Assembly: GCA_030674185.1 (NCBI GenBank)
Contig: JAPXFY010000013.1
Span: 47,506,464 to 47,570,463, forward strand
Direction: 5' to 3'
From: Monoplex corrugatus
Lineage: Eukaryota > Mollusca > Gastropoda > Littorinimorpha > Ranellidae
Length of the DNA: 64,000 nt
Shown: one piece after another, positions 48,731 through 61,657 of the stretch
Numbering within the stretch: the stretch's first letter is position 1
How the letters are laid out: every line of letters starts with the position of its first letter
Program-made: the position numbers and the translations under genes
Notes under the pieces: generated by a model
What the model was told of the DNA's origin: nothing
The model's database searches: none
Seen by the model: only the letters and a program-made list of their open reading frames with translations

Positions 48731-49088
48731 GCATGTATGATGATGCAAGAGTTTATGCAGGCAGGGAAATTATCAACAAAATGCTTGTATGTGCAGACTC
48801 ATGCATGTATGGTGATGCAAGAGTTTATGCAGGCAGGGAAATTATCAACAAAATGCTTGTATGTGCAGACTCATGCATGTATGGTGATGCAAGAGTTTAT
48901 GCAGGCAGGGAAATTATCAACAAAATGCTTGTATGTGCAGACTCATGCATGTATGGTGATGCAAGAGTTTATGCAGGCAGGGAAATTATCAACAAAATGC
49001 TTGTATGTGCAGACTCATGCATGTATGGTGATGCAAGAGTTTATGCAGGCAGGGAAATTATCAACAAAATGCATATATGCGCAGACTG
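48731..49088 (+). repeat. 72-bp tandem repeat, five units, open in frame
   Basis: Unit starts are at 48731, 48803, 48875, 48947 and 49019. Units two to four look identical. The unit encodes CMYGDARVYAGREIINKMLV then CADS in the frame beginning at 48700 (130 codons) and stays open in a second frame too, because 72 is divisible by three and the unit lacks stops there. No promoter, splice context or homology seen. Confidence 0.9.
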
Positions 49089-49194
49089 TTAGACATTATT
49101 GGTTGTTTAAATGTTTTTGAATTCCACACTTGTAGATATTGATTGGAAACAGTTTTAGGACTTGTCTTGATCATCATGTGGCCATTCGTTTTTA

Positions 49195-49340
49195 ATCCCC
49201 ATCTATACCCCAGCTGTGAATGGGTACTTGACCTTGCTCAGGGTTAGGGAATGTAAAGCAGCGAGGGAGTGGAGATAGGCACTGCCCTCATTATCCCGGC
49301 CTTGAGAAAAGTTGTCTCTATCACTTCGTTCCCCCGTGAC
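49195..49340 (+). mobile_element. SINE-D-like fragment
   Basis: CCAGCTGTGAATGGGTACTT and GGAGTGGAGATAGGCACTGC match 46245-46325. Confidence 0.5.
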
Positions 49341-49499
49341 CTCAGAGTTATTGGACAACCTGTAGCCTTTTATCTTTGTTTTAATGAGCATGGAATGCAT
49401 ACATGTATGATATGTGCTTGGCAAATAAATGTTGGATGTATTTTTGTATTATGTAAAATATTCTTTTTGTAAATACATCAGTTATTTACATGTTTATTA

Positions 49500-49549
49500 T
49501 GCTTGTGACTTTGTGTGTATATGTGTGTGTATTTGAGTGTGTTTGTGTG

Positions 49550-49597
<48 letters not shown>

Positions 49598-49778
49598 TCG
49601 CGTGTGTGTGTGTGTTTGTGTGTGCACGCTTTTATCTGCCTCTGTATGTTTGTCTGTACATCTGTGTGCTTATGTGTGTGCATGCATGACTGTTAGTGTT
49701 GTATGACTCAGGTGTACTCTACATCTGTGTGTCAATCTGTTAAACACAAATATTAATTACTTGTTTCGTATATATACA

Positions 49779-49825
<47 letters not shown>

Positions 49826-50120
49826 TTCTTGCTTACAGTTTATTGCCTTACATCCTGGTGAACCCTCTGCATCTCCAGCATATTTGTTCTCTGTCATTTG
49901 GTTTTCTTTCTCTCCTTTCTTTCACACACAACATATGTCTGTATATGTTTGTGTATGTTTGTGTCTGAGTGTTATGTGTGCTGTGTGTGGGTGTGTCTGT
50001 CTGTGTCTGTCTGTGTCTGTGTACCTGTGTATCTGTGTGTTTGTGTCTGAGTGTGTATGTGTGAGTGCTTAGTGTGTGAGTGCTTAGTGTGGGTGTGCTT
50101 AGTGTGTGTCAGTGCTTAGT

Positions 50121-50154
<34 letters not shown>

Positions 50155-50155
50155 C
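49500..50155. repeat. (TG)n, (TA)n and (GA)n simple repeats
   Basis: TG-rich 49510-49690, TA run 49780-49818, CTGTGT-rich 49940-50060, GTGTGAGTGCTTA repeats 50070-50130 and GA run 50131-50153. Confidence 0.93.
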
Positions 50156-50559
50156 CATTTACCTTTGTAAAATGATAAAAAAAAAAAAACCCACTTCTTT
50201 TTATCTTCAGTTTTCCCCTCCGATCCCAATCTTCCTGACACTGACACAGGCCTTTGACTTAGTATTTAATGTCCTTTCACACACACACACACACACATAC
50301 CTTATCCTCCCCACCTTTCCCCTCTCTGCCGACAAACATGGTATATTTACAATGCAAGATCAAACCATCAGTTTAAAACTCTATAATGAAGTGGTGGTGA
50401 GAGGGAGGGACAGATTCTGTCATTAACATGGAATCAAACCTGGAACCTCTCACTTCCAAAGAAGCCACTCTACCCACCAGCCCATCATTTAGTCCAGTGA
50501 TGTACACACGTCCAGCTCTTAACACAAAGGCTGTGGATTCAATTCTCAGACAGGTCACA

Positions 50560-51124
50560 CTTTTTTATATCCATCAGCTCAGTTGTTGCAAATGCACAGC
50601 AGAAACAGCCAGCAGAATCAGTCAAGTTAAAACAGCATTCAAGAAAATGAAAAGTGTTATAACCAACAAATGCCTATCAATTAACATTAGGAAGGGAGTT
50701 CTTCAGTGTTATATAGAGCCGATATTATTGTACAGATGGACAGTCAACATGCAAAGTCAGAACAACAAGATTGAGGCAGCTGAAATGTGGTTTCTAAAAA
50801 AAATGTTAAGAGTTCCATGGACGGCAAAGAAAACAAACAAGACGGTCTTGAAAGAGGCGAACATAAAAAGAACATAAGAAGAAAATTAGGAAAAGACAAA
50901 CAAAATGTATAGGACATTTTATGAGGCAAGAGAATTTAGAGCACCTAGCCACAACAGGAAAGCTGGAGGGAAAAAGAGCACCAGGTAGACCCAGGGAGAA
51001 AAGATTGGACGGACTTGCAGAGTGGATAAGACAGAGAGGGTTGGAGATGTCCTGGCATTGACAAAAGATAGATTTTATGGAGGGCCATGTTCACATTAAC
51101 GCCATGGGGCAGGGCAAATGATGA
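50560..51124 (+). mobile_element. Non-LTR retrotransposon C-terminal relic
   Basis: The frame from about 50570 contains KTAFKKMKSVITNKCLSINI, CYIEPILLYRW, AAEMWFLKKMLRVPWTAKKT, then frameshifted RKAGGKK-like sequence. These are the C-terminal landmarks of invertebrate endonuclease-reverse transcriptases. The 3' end is a (GAT)n run at about 51118-51130. The catalytic part is missing. Confidence 0.7.
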
Positions 51125-51635
51125 TGATGATCTCAGTTGTTAGAGTGGCAGGCGCATAACACAGGGGTTGTAGGTCCAACCCTCAGGTGACCATGTTTTT
51201 CATGGGCTGGTTTGTTCTTTTGATAAAACCATGGACTCTAGATCTGATATTTCAAAATACAATCCCAGCTAGCAACATTAAAAACTAGCCTGTTCACTGC
51301 CCATCTTAATGTTTCGATCATTTTGGTAGTGTCAGCTTGAACGTGGCTGTAGTCTTTTTTCATGACCTTACCAATGCAAAGGGTTTTGCGCAGACACAAG
51401 AAACCAAAAATAGAGCAACCATGTGCTGTCTGCATTATTTGGATATGGTGAACGTATTACTTAAGCGGCAGTTTACTTTGAAAAATTTCCCTTTTCATGA
51501 CCTCGCCAGTACATAGGATTTAGCACAGGCTCAGGGAGTCTTACCAAATAACTGATGGCTGATCTGGGTGAAGGGCATATAAATGAATTGTCTGAATGTC
51601 ATGAATCCCTCTTGAACAAACTACAAACTCCTTAA
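51125..51635 (+). mobile_element. SINE-B copies (one and a partial second)
   Basis: TCAGTTGTTAGAGTGGCAGG and GGTTGTAGGTCCAACCCTCA give a tRNA-like head. The 3' part appears twice: ACCTTACCAATGCAAAGG near 51360 and ACCTCGCCAGTACATAGG near 51500, ending TTGAACAAACTACAAACTCC. Confidence 0.65.
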
Positions 51636-51844
51636 GATTTGAGTATGAAAGTAAAATATTTTCAAACTATAGATTGTTGCCTACTTTTGTCATAGAGAAA
51701 GAGAAAAGGATCTTCTCACTTATATTCAGCTGTTCCATTTATTACCACTACTAAAAAAAAGTAGTCAAAAAACAACAACAACAAAATCATGATGGTCAAT
51801 CCAATCTAATATCTCTTTTTTTTTATATTGAAAAAAAGAATTAC

Positions 51845-52145
51845 TTCAGAAATCCATCTCATGTACTTCTCAAGAGCTTGATATGTAACAAAGATATTGG
51901 TGGACTGTCACAACAGTGAATCAGACTTTAATAAAATGTTGTTGTCAGAAGAGCCTGAAAAAGTACTCTTCATCCACTTTCTTATTTTAGGCACTGTTTT
52001 GATCTTTGTGTCCTTAACATTGGTACCTTGCTTTCAAAACTCACGCTTTTGTGATTCCCCATTAGTTCAAAGCTTTTACCAAATTTATTGAAGTTCCATA
52101 CCAAACTGGAAATATCTTGTCATTTCTGATCACAGACACATACAC
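51845..52145. repeat. Dispersed repeat family F copy
   Basis: GGTGGACTGTCACAACAGTG, CTTTGTGTCCTTAACATTGG and GAAGTTCCATACCAAACTGG align with 48290-48665. Poly(A) follows at 52210-52230 and (ATC)n at 52380-52448. Confidence 0.6.
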
Positions 52146-52755
52146 ACACACTAATAGCCTACTCACAGACATACATTGCTCTCTGGTCAATATATTATCT
52201 CTCTTCCTTAAAAAAAAAAAAAAAAAAAAGAAAGACCGGAGCCACATTTACAGGAAACCATTGACAAAAGTCCTTATCAACAGACCTAAAGGGCAAAAAG
52301 CTTACCACGAGCAGATCAACACAGATCCAGTGAGATTTATATGGCCTCTAAAAACATCATTGCCTTTCAGTTTCAGATTATTATCATCATCATCATCATC
52401 ATCATTACTATTTGTGTCATTCTCATTATTACTGTCATCATCATCATCTTTTTTATAATATAATAAACGGGAAAAATCTTGTGAATAGATTTGGAACCTT
52501 AGATGAAACGATACAAAATTCTTGGTCGTTGATAAAATAAAATTTAAAAACTGTTTTATTTAGATTTTGCTATTTATTCCTTTATGTCATCTTTTATTTA
52601 TCTCTGTATTCTTTGGCGGGGGTGGGGCATCATCCACGAAGACTGAATGAAGCTAATAATAGAGGAGGTACGTTCTACTTTCGTGAACCAGAACAATTTA
52701 CTTCCCTTACGCGCATCACCTTAGGTAAAGTTACAATTATCATTCAGACGTGAAA

Positions 52756-52832
52756 ATGGCTGCTTCGGTAGAACAGTGGCTCTGTAAAGAGCTTTTAAAG
52801 TTCGAGATCGACATTGCTGAGGACAGTGCACA
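52756..52832 (+). CDS. TRIP4: TRIP4 exon 1 with start codon
   Basis: ATG at 52756 in the context GTGAAAATGG. The peptide MAASVEQWLCKELLKFEI then DIAEDSA resembles human LVHWCTQQLRKTFGLDVSEE. The donor is GTAAGT and the phase is 2. A good donor and the homologous N-terminus support this start. Confidence 0.85.
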
Positions 52833-53288
52833 GTAAGTTCAACTGTTATTACTTTGTCTTACCTTTATGCTAACATAAACCGGAACGGCAACCTCCTCAA
52901 GCATAGAACATTATTTTGACATGCCGAAAATTCACAACAGATGTGACGGTCCGGCGATTGCAAGAAAGAGGAAAGCTTTCATTTTCACTTTGTGGTGCAA
53001 TTTTCGAAAAAGTTAAATTCAAACAAGACATTTTTTTTTCAACATGAAAATGCCAGTAGATCTAAATTTTGATTGTGTGGTACTCTCAGGATTTTATGTA
53101 GGGGCACGATCAGCTATGTCTACGGACAATGAGAATAGTGAAATGATCGGAGCTTACGAATGGACTGCGTCTACAACCCCCCCCCCCCCCCTTTATGTGC
53201 CGGAATGATCATCCTCAAGATCGTGGGCACCAAAGGGAAGGAAGGAATGAAGGAAGTCAGCGATTAATTTAATAAACGGTAGTACTAG

Positions 53289-53335
<47 letters not shown>

Positions 53336-53738
53336 AGTACTAGTAGCAATACTTACAAAAGTTCATTAAAAGAAAAAAAAAGAAAAGAAAAAAGCCTGCT
53401 ATGTTGCAGGTAACTGGGGCAGCTGGACAGCAGGTTTTCAGAGAAGCCACCCTTAACCTCTTCAGTGCCAGGCATATAGTTTTGCTTGAGATTGCTAATT
53501 GCTAAGTAATTTTTGTGTGGGTAAGGTAAATAATAATAAAAAAAAGAATAATTCTAGCATGCAAACTGTTGCATAAAAGTATTCATAACATTTTACACAG
53601 TTTCTTGATACACAGTGTGGAATAGCAGTAGGCCCATAAGAAACCCAAATATCTCATGAAAACATGATATAAAAAGTAATGGAAATGTGTTTCCTCACCA
53701 TGTGAGCACAGTGTTCACACAAATGCACACATACACAT

Positions 53739-53772
<34 letters not shown>

Positions 53773-53780
53773 GCACTCAT

Positions 53781-53853
<73 letters not shown>

Positions 53854-55557
53854 CATGCTCACCACTTTTTTTTTCCAGTTCCACCAAGTTATTAGACAGA
53901 CACCCTGACATACAATACATACACCTACATTACAGCGAGCACAGTTCTTATCCCCACTTGTTGCACTGACTTCTCATGTTAGTGCTAGCCATGAACTCCA
54001 TGCAGGCCATACTGATGTGCTGGCTCGCTGCCAATACCTGCCTGACATGTAAACAATGCCTCTCTCTCCACACAACTCTCCCCATCTATAACTGACTCAA
54101 CAGATGCCCAGTTCAAAGTTTGGGTCTGTTACAGATTATGTAAAACTTGTCTTCCGCAACATGCTGCATTTCTCACAGCACTTGGACCTTTAACCATTTT
54201 GGAAAGCAAGGTCAAAATTTCTGAAAAGGGTACTGGCAAAAACTAGTGTAGTGGGCATAGCAAAGTGTGATTGGCTGCTGGCCTCATACATGATTCATAT
54301 ATATAGATGGACAAAACTTCCAGGTTCATGTGAATTGGGATTCCCCAACTTAAAAATGGAGTTAGGAATATTCTTGATGTGTCATGAACGTACGTATGTC
54401 CTTGACAAAAGAGGTGACACATTATCATATATGGACATATGATTACGTCCTTTGCACCCAAGCAAGCATTTTGATCCCAAGTCTAACTCTAAGGGGGCCA
54501 GCTGCACCTAGATTGTTATTACTGGATATCCTTGTTTAGTTGTTATCAATGTTTTTACTAAATTTTAGCATATAAGTGCCATCTGAAAGAAGTTCAAGAT
54601 ACATTCTGTTTACAGAGTCTTTTGATTGGGTGTCTGTGATAAAAGTTAGCCAAGGATTTCAGATTTTAAGATTTCAGTACATTAGATGACCGCAAAAATT
54701 GTGTCTGCATTTTCTTAACAAAAGCATCATTACTTTGGAATGGCTGTACCAATAAAAGAATCAAGTATATTAACCCTTTGACTCCCTCACCCTGTCCACC
54801 AGCATCCTGTATCGTCAGCCATGACAGCAAAACAAAAACTTAATTCTTTCACTCCCTCATCCTATCCACCAGCTTCCTACAGGAAGCTGGTGGATAGGGC
54901 GAGGGAGTGAAAGGGTTAAGTTTTTGCAGTTGGCAGTTAGGTTGCGGGAGGGAAAGGGTTAAAAAGGCCAAGATGATGAAGGCCTTTTTTGGTTGTGAGA
55001 GCCGAACATTAGTAAGTAATTAATTTCCTTAATGGATTTAAAGAAAACGAAAATCTGAGATTTATAAAAAAAATCTTATGTATCATTCAAAATAAGCTCG
55101 TTCAATTTCTTACTTGAAAATTGCTAAGCAAAACATCAGGGTGATAGTTATGATAAAATGCAACAGATAATAATTATTATTAATCTCACGTGTTAAGTAT
55201 TAATCAAATGATTATGCTTCTTTAATGAAGAGTCACCCTAAGTCAGAAGTTTGAAACATGTGTAACATACTCTGAATATTCATTTCATATTTGTCTTGCA
55301 TGATTCTGATGAAAAGAGTCTTTGTCAGCCGCTCATACAGCAGACTGGTAACTGTCCAGTGGTGGCTGTGCATTGCACAGGTGCAGGGTTGAAAATGTTA
55401 CACAGTATATTCATGAGACATTGAATTTCATACATAATTCATTGATAGAATACATGTAGCTCATTTGATGTGTTGTGTGCTTATCTTGTGTATCACTGTG
55501 TGCATCACTAAGTCAGTGTGTGTGTATGTGTGTGTGTGTGGTGTGTGTGTGTGTGTG

Positions 55558-55600
<43 letters not shown>

Positions 55601-56221
55601 TAAACAAAGTAACAGAAGCCAATATCATTATGGCAGTTAACAAAAGTAAAATGTTATGATGCATGATTTGATGTCTGTATCTTTGGAAATATTTTTTCTT
55701 TGAGTTAATACTACAACTACAACTGACTCAGAATCAGATTCTGAGATTGAAATCAAAATGATAGGATCCACTGATGTGAATACAAAATCTTGTTTTTACT
55801 AAAAACAAAATTATTTATGACAGAAATGATAATTTGAAAAGAGTGTTGACTGCTTTCGCTGTGAAATAGGTATATTTTGTCGATAAACGATGCGGAGGAC
55901 TTGGAGGAGTATATGCTGAGTCTGTTGGACAAATCGGACCCTGCTGTTCAAGCTTTTATCCCTCGTCTCAAGGAGAGGTGGTATTCCATGGATGGAAAAC
56001 CTCCCCCTAATGCTAAGGTAAGAGTTTCAAAACCAATTCAAAAGACATTCTTACTCTTACAGTCTTAGTCTTTGTGCTATGATTATGTTCAGTTCTTCAA
56101 ATGAAAATGCAGTCATGAGTAATTTAGGTTAATTGAAATAGATTGTGTATGTAAGAGAATGAGACAATGAGAGACTAGAAAGTGACAGAGAGAGGGAGAG
56201 GGAGAAAGGGGGGGGGGGAAG

Positions 56222-56263
<42 letters not shown>

Positions 56264-56289
56264 CATGCACAAGCACACAAACACACACA

Positions 56290-56353
<64 letters not shown>

Positions 56354-56422
56354 TTGCGTATGTGAGTGTGCTTGCACTTGGAGGAGACTATCACTAATAT
56401 CAGCCATGTGTGTATACTACAG

Positions 56423-56488
<66 letters not shown>

Positions 56489-59232
56489 CTTTAGGATGAG
56501 CCATAAATAGATTTAAAAAGCAAGGTGGATATGTTATTTCAGAGTCTTCATGCTGCAAGTGCAATATATTTTGATTTAACCCTTTGACTCCGAACCCTGT
56601 CTATCAGTACATCTGCATTGTCAACCATGCTGGCAAACCAAAACCTTAATCCCTTGACTCCCTCACCCTATCCACCAGCTTTCTGTAGTATTACGCAATA
56701 TTGGTCTGATGTACTGTTGTGAACTGATGCATTGTGTTATTCATGACTGTTTGGAAGCTGGTGGATAGGGTGAGGGAGTCAAAAGGTTAAGTTTTTGCGG
56801 TTTTTGGGTAGCGTGCAGGAGTCAGAGGGTTAGAGCTCTCAGACAAGAGAATCACCAGCTATGTCACACATGTGACAAAGCCAGTTGGCCGTTTCCAGAT
56901 CTGTTAAAAAAAACATGCACTTGACTTTCTGTGTACAAACTTTTGTTGAAATAGGGGTTTTTATGATACAGATCTCTGACAAACATCAGCTCCACCCATA
57001 TGAAAGAATGTACACCCAGTACTAAATTCTTAACAACATCATATGATATATTCATGAAAACTTTACAGACACTTTTGTAGTGTCACAAACTCAAGAAAGC
57101 TCCAGGTATTCTCCATGTTACACACGACACAGTGGTTTTTAAAGAAGTTATGCCTGGCATAAACGACGTCAAAGAACACCATGTAAGGCATTGGTGGGGC
57201 ACAGTGGTTGATACCATGCAATGCTTAAGAAAGATAACATAGCACTAACTTAATAGGTGGATTTGGAGAAAGGTAAACTGCTGTGCATTTTTTTTGTTTT
57301 CTGTTCTTCCTTCTCCTTCTTCTTCCTCTTCTTCATTTTCTTTGCTTCTGAAGTTCAGTCTACCACAGGAAGAGGATGATAGAGTTAATGCCATGGGCCA
57401 GGTGCTCAGATCATGAAATATTCTCCTTAGAGGTAGGAGGTATTGTAAATCCTTTTTTTTTTCCAATTCTTATTTAAAAGTGCTTTTTTTAACATTCCAG
57501 TTTTTCTTAAATGCATACATGTATGCAGGTCGTTATACCCACACTGTGCAGTTGATATGTTGGTATGTATTCTGCAGACTGCATCTTTGATGCATGCTAG
57601 GTGTTTTCATGTTTTCCATAAGCCAGCCACTGATGTGACTTAGCTGGGGATCCTTAATGTACATGTGTTTGAAATTCTGCATGTGTGTTTGCTTCCCCAT
57701 GGGGATTCTGTGGGCTCTTTCAATATAAATACTATCCCCACCTTTTTCAAGTTCTTGAAACTCTGTGCTAGAAATTTCCTCTTTTTGTCACTCACTCTGT
57801 TTCTGCCTTGCTGCTTTGCTTTCTCATTTTGTGATTTCTTCCTATCATTTTCTGCCTTGATGGTCCATTCCTCTGTTTGTGTTCAACAAAGCCTGACATA
57901 CTTTCTGTTAGAATTGATAATTGGGTCCACGTATTAAATGTATTTTTGGCTCTAATGAAAGGTGATGTGCTGAAACAGTTTTAGGTAATTAGGCCCATTT
58001 TTGTATATATGTTTTAGAATCTTTAGTTATGTCGACATTTGTATTCAGGCTTGTTTTTTTAACCCCCCAGTTGATAAATTGGATGAAATGGTCAACGTAA
58101 GGAACATAGATTAATGTAAGAGTGCATTGATATACATGAGTACTTAATTTTCTTTTCCAGTTTTTTTTTTTCTTCAGTGATGCATGATGTACTTTTTGAG
58201 ATGTTATACTATAGCTCTGATATGGCTCTACGCAGTCGGCTGGGCTTTAAATAACAACAGTAACAGTGTGTACACATACAAAGAGGGTTTAAGCACTGGC
58301 ATATAGCTGCACAATGTTTATCTGTTAGAGATTAAACAATTCTCCACCCTTCACCTGTCGGGCAGAGGTGTCTAAACAGTAAACAGAGATTAAACCCAGG
58401 ACTTTGAAATTGTAAGTTTGTTGTTTTTTGACTTGGCTGCTGTGCCAGTCGTAAATTATATGAGTGAAAGCGGAACTAATAATGAGCCTTTCCAACCATC
58501 TTGTTATTCTTTTTTTTCATCTTCCTTCAGGTCTGAACTCTACACACCTCTGTCAAATTACAGGTATATCAGAAAGCAGAGCAGCCACAAGTGTACATTG
58601 AGGCCAAAGGCAAGAAGAAAAAAGATCGGAACAAGAACAAGAACAAAGCCATCTCCTCACAAGCTCCCACTAGTGATGCTGCTTCATCTTCCTGGGCAGA
58701 GAGTGTACCAGACAGCAAACAGACAGACAAAGCATCCTCAGCTTCGTCTTCATCGTCGTCCTCAATTAATGGGCCTGCGTCTGTACAGGTTAGTTTGTTT
58801 GTTGGTTTGTGTATTTATGTTTTTTAATTTTTCTATCTGAAAACTGTATTTTTAGCATTCTCATTTTTCTTGGATGCGTGGATGCAGGTTGTTTTGCCCA
58901 CACTGTTGATGTGGTCTGTTTCTGCACAGTCTTGAATACTCCATTCTCAGTGGGTGTTCAAGCTGGGTGTTTTCATCAGTTCATGTTTTTCATAAGCCAC
59001 TGGATACTGACATGACTTATGGGGTCTTTTACATACATTTTTGATGGTGTGTGTGTGTGTGTGTTTGTTTCATTTTTCTGGGATATGCCATCATAATAAG
59101 CAATCCAAACTGGGATTTCTCTAAAAGGCAGCTAAAACAACAACAGCACTGTTTAGGGTGAAACCTGTATGGAAGGATAAGAACATCTCCATGAAAGTTG
59201 AAACAAACAAGATTAGGGATTTACATGCATTG

Positions 59233-59265
<33 letters not shown>

Positions 59266-59266
59266 G

Positions 59267-59327
<61 letters not shown>

Positions 59328-61566
59328 CAATCTTCCTGTATGCATGCAAGACATGATCTGTTGTAATAATTATCATGGAGCACACTGTTCATGCTTGTTG
59401 TTGACCAGTTTCATAAAACCTCACAGAGACCAGTAGTCAATGGCGAAGTGGCTGGGGGTGAACCAGTCGGTCAGGGGGCAAAGAAGAAAAGCAAGTTTGT
59501 CCCTCTTTACAGCCAACAGGGAAAAGAAAAACTTGTCATCAAACTGCCAGGTGAGATAACATCAAAGTATTAACAGTCAGTGATTGTAACGAAGAAGAAC
59601 GAAAGAGAATGGATTGGGGAGGGGGGGTGGCATGTTAGTTTGCCAGTTAAACTACCTGTCTTTCTGTTTGATTTTTTGTCATTGTGTTTTACTGTACCAT
59701 GTAAAACATTACAGCATTTGTAGTTGTATATGTGTTTTAAGAGCAGGCTTTGATGAAACCAGTTGTGTGCTTCGATTTTTAAAAAGATTGTATAGTTAAA
59801 GCTTGAGAAGAGGAGGGGAGGGGTAAGTGAGTTGTGTGTGTCTGTGTGTGTATGGGAGAGAGGGGATGAATTTGCATACATTCATGCATGTGTATGAATT
59901 GGATTTTCAGAAACTATAAGTTATTCATACTTTTATGAGCTGGACCTAAATAGAATTTTTTTTTTTTTTCCAAACAAAATCTTTACCTGTAAAATTGAAA
60001 TAGGGATAGAAAGGGAGTGTGATGGGGCTTCCTACCATTCATTAGACTGTTAAGTTTATAGAAACCAAAAAGACATGAAAGTAGAATGAAAATGCATATT
60101 AGTCAACATGATAAGATGTGTGCAAAAATCAACATAATATGATGTGTGCAAATTTTGGCTAACTGGCCTTTGACACGAGAACACAGAGGACCACAAAGAA
60201 ACAAATTCACTAAATTAGGACAAAAACAACAGATCAGCTATCTTTCCTGATATTTTATTGAGCATTGTAAAGTCAGAGCTAAACATAAATTAATGGCGTT
60301 TAAAATAAAGATTGTAGATATTTTGTTAAAGATTACAGACTTCTATTGTAGATATTTTGTAGATATTTTGTTAAAGATTATAGACTTCTATTGTAGATAT
60401 TTTTTTTAAAGATTATAGACTTCTTTATCATTAGAGCAATGTTGACCTGAAAGCGTTGTGTGCATGTTGCTCTGGTTGTTTGGCCAGTGGTGTCTGTGCA
60501 TATGGAATTCAAATTGAAGAGATGCCATCTCGAGAAACTGAAATTGAAACTGGCGTACAACTGCAGGCAGTATATTATTGCACAGTCTGCATACTCCACT
60601 GTCAGTGGGTTATTATAAAGAGTTCTTTGTGATTCTTTCAGGCAGAACCCAATGCGAGTGCCAGGCTCTGAAACACAAGCTGATCTACAACTGTAGCAGT
60701 TGTGGGCGTGTGGTATGTGAACAGGAGGGAGCAGGACCTTGTCTCTTCTGTGGAACTTTGGTTTGTATATACACTTTACATATCTCTGTTTGCCACTTGT
60801 ACATACTTGTTCACCATTTGAGTCTTTCAACCTGTCCACCAGTTGCAAAAACTGAACCCATTCATTCCCTAAGTCTGTCTACCAGCTTTCTGCAGGAAGC
60901 TGCTGGATAGACTGAGGGAGTCAAGGGGTCAATTTGCTCGGCTATTATGGCTAGTAATGCATGAAGCTAGTGGATAGGGTGAGGGAGTGAAAGTGTTAAT
61001 GTTGAAAAAATGGTTATCTGTTCTGTTAGGGAGTGACAGGCATTCCACAATTTCTGTGGAAAATTCATGATTATTTGATCGGATTGTTCAGGGTTTTTTT
61101 GTGATCTTCATGGTTCATGTAACTTTGTTCCCTTTTTGCACGGAGTATGCACACCCTCTCTGCACATCCTTTCAGTATTTTTCTTGGTGAGCATGATACT
61201 TTTGAGTGTAATTTGCCTTCTGTATACAGTTAGGTAATTAGTTTTGTTTTCCAGGATTGCAGAAGACAAATCATAGGAGGTGGAAAGGGATGGAAAGTCT
61301 GTGTTAAATTCCCAAAACAGATAGAAGGTTCAGCTCATGAATTGGCTAAACCATTTACTCAGGACTGTTGAGCTCCAATAAAAAAAAAAAAGCATTCTGC
61401 AATTCAAAAAGAAGTGAAAAACGAAAAGATTGGACTACTGAAAATTGATTACATTGCTGCTGATGGAAACATTTTGCAGCTAGACAGGTCTGCCATTGAA
61501 AAACAGTCATACACACACAAACACACAAACACAAACACCAGACACACAGCACACAACACAACACAC

Positions 61567-61657
<91 letters not shown>

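Larger units (their letters stand above)
52833..55869. other. TRIP4 intron 1
   Basis: Contains a poly(C) tract (53177-53191), (CTA)n (53289-53336), a lone piggyBac-like end TTAACCTCTTCAGTGCCAGG at 53455, a CA array (53735-53850), the foldback repeat at 54770-54962 and a TG array (55515-55600). No gene seen. Confidence 0.75.
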
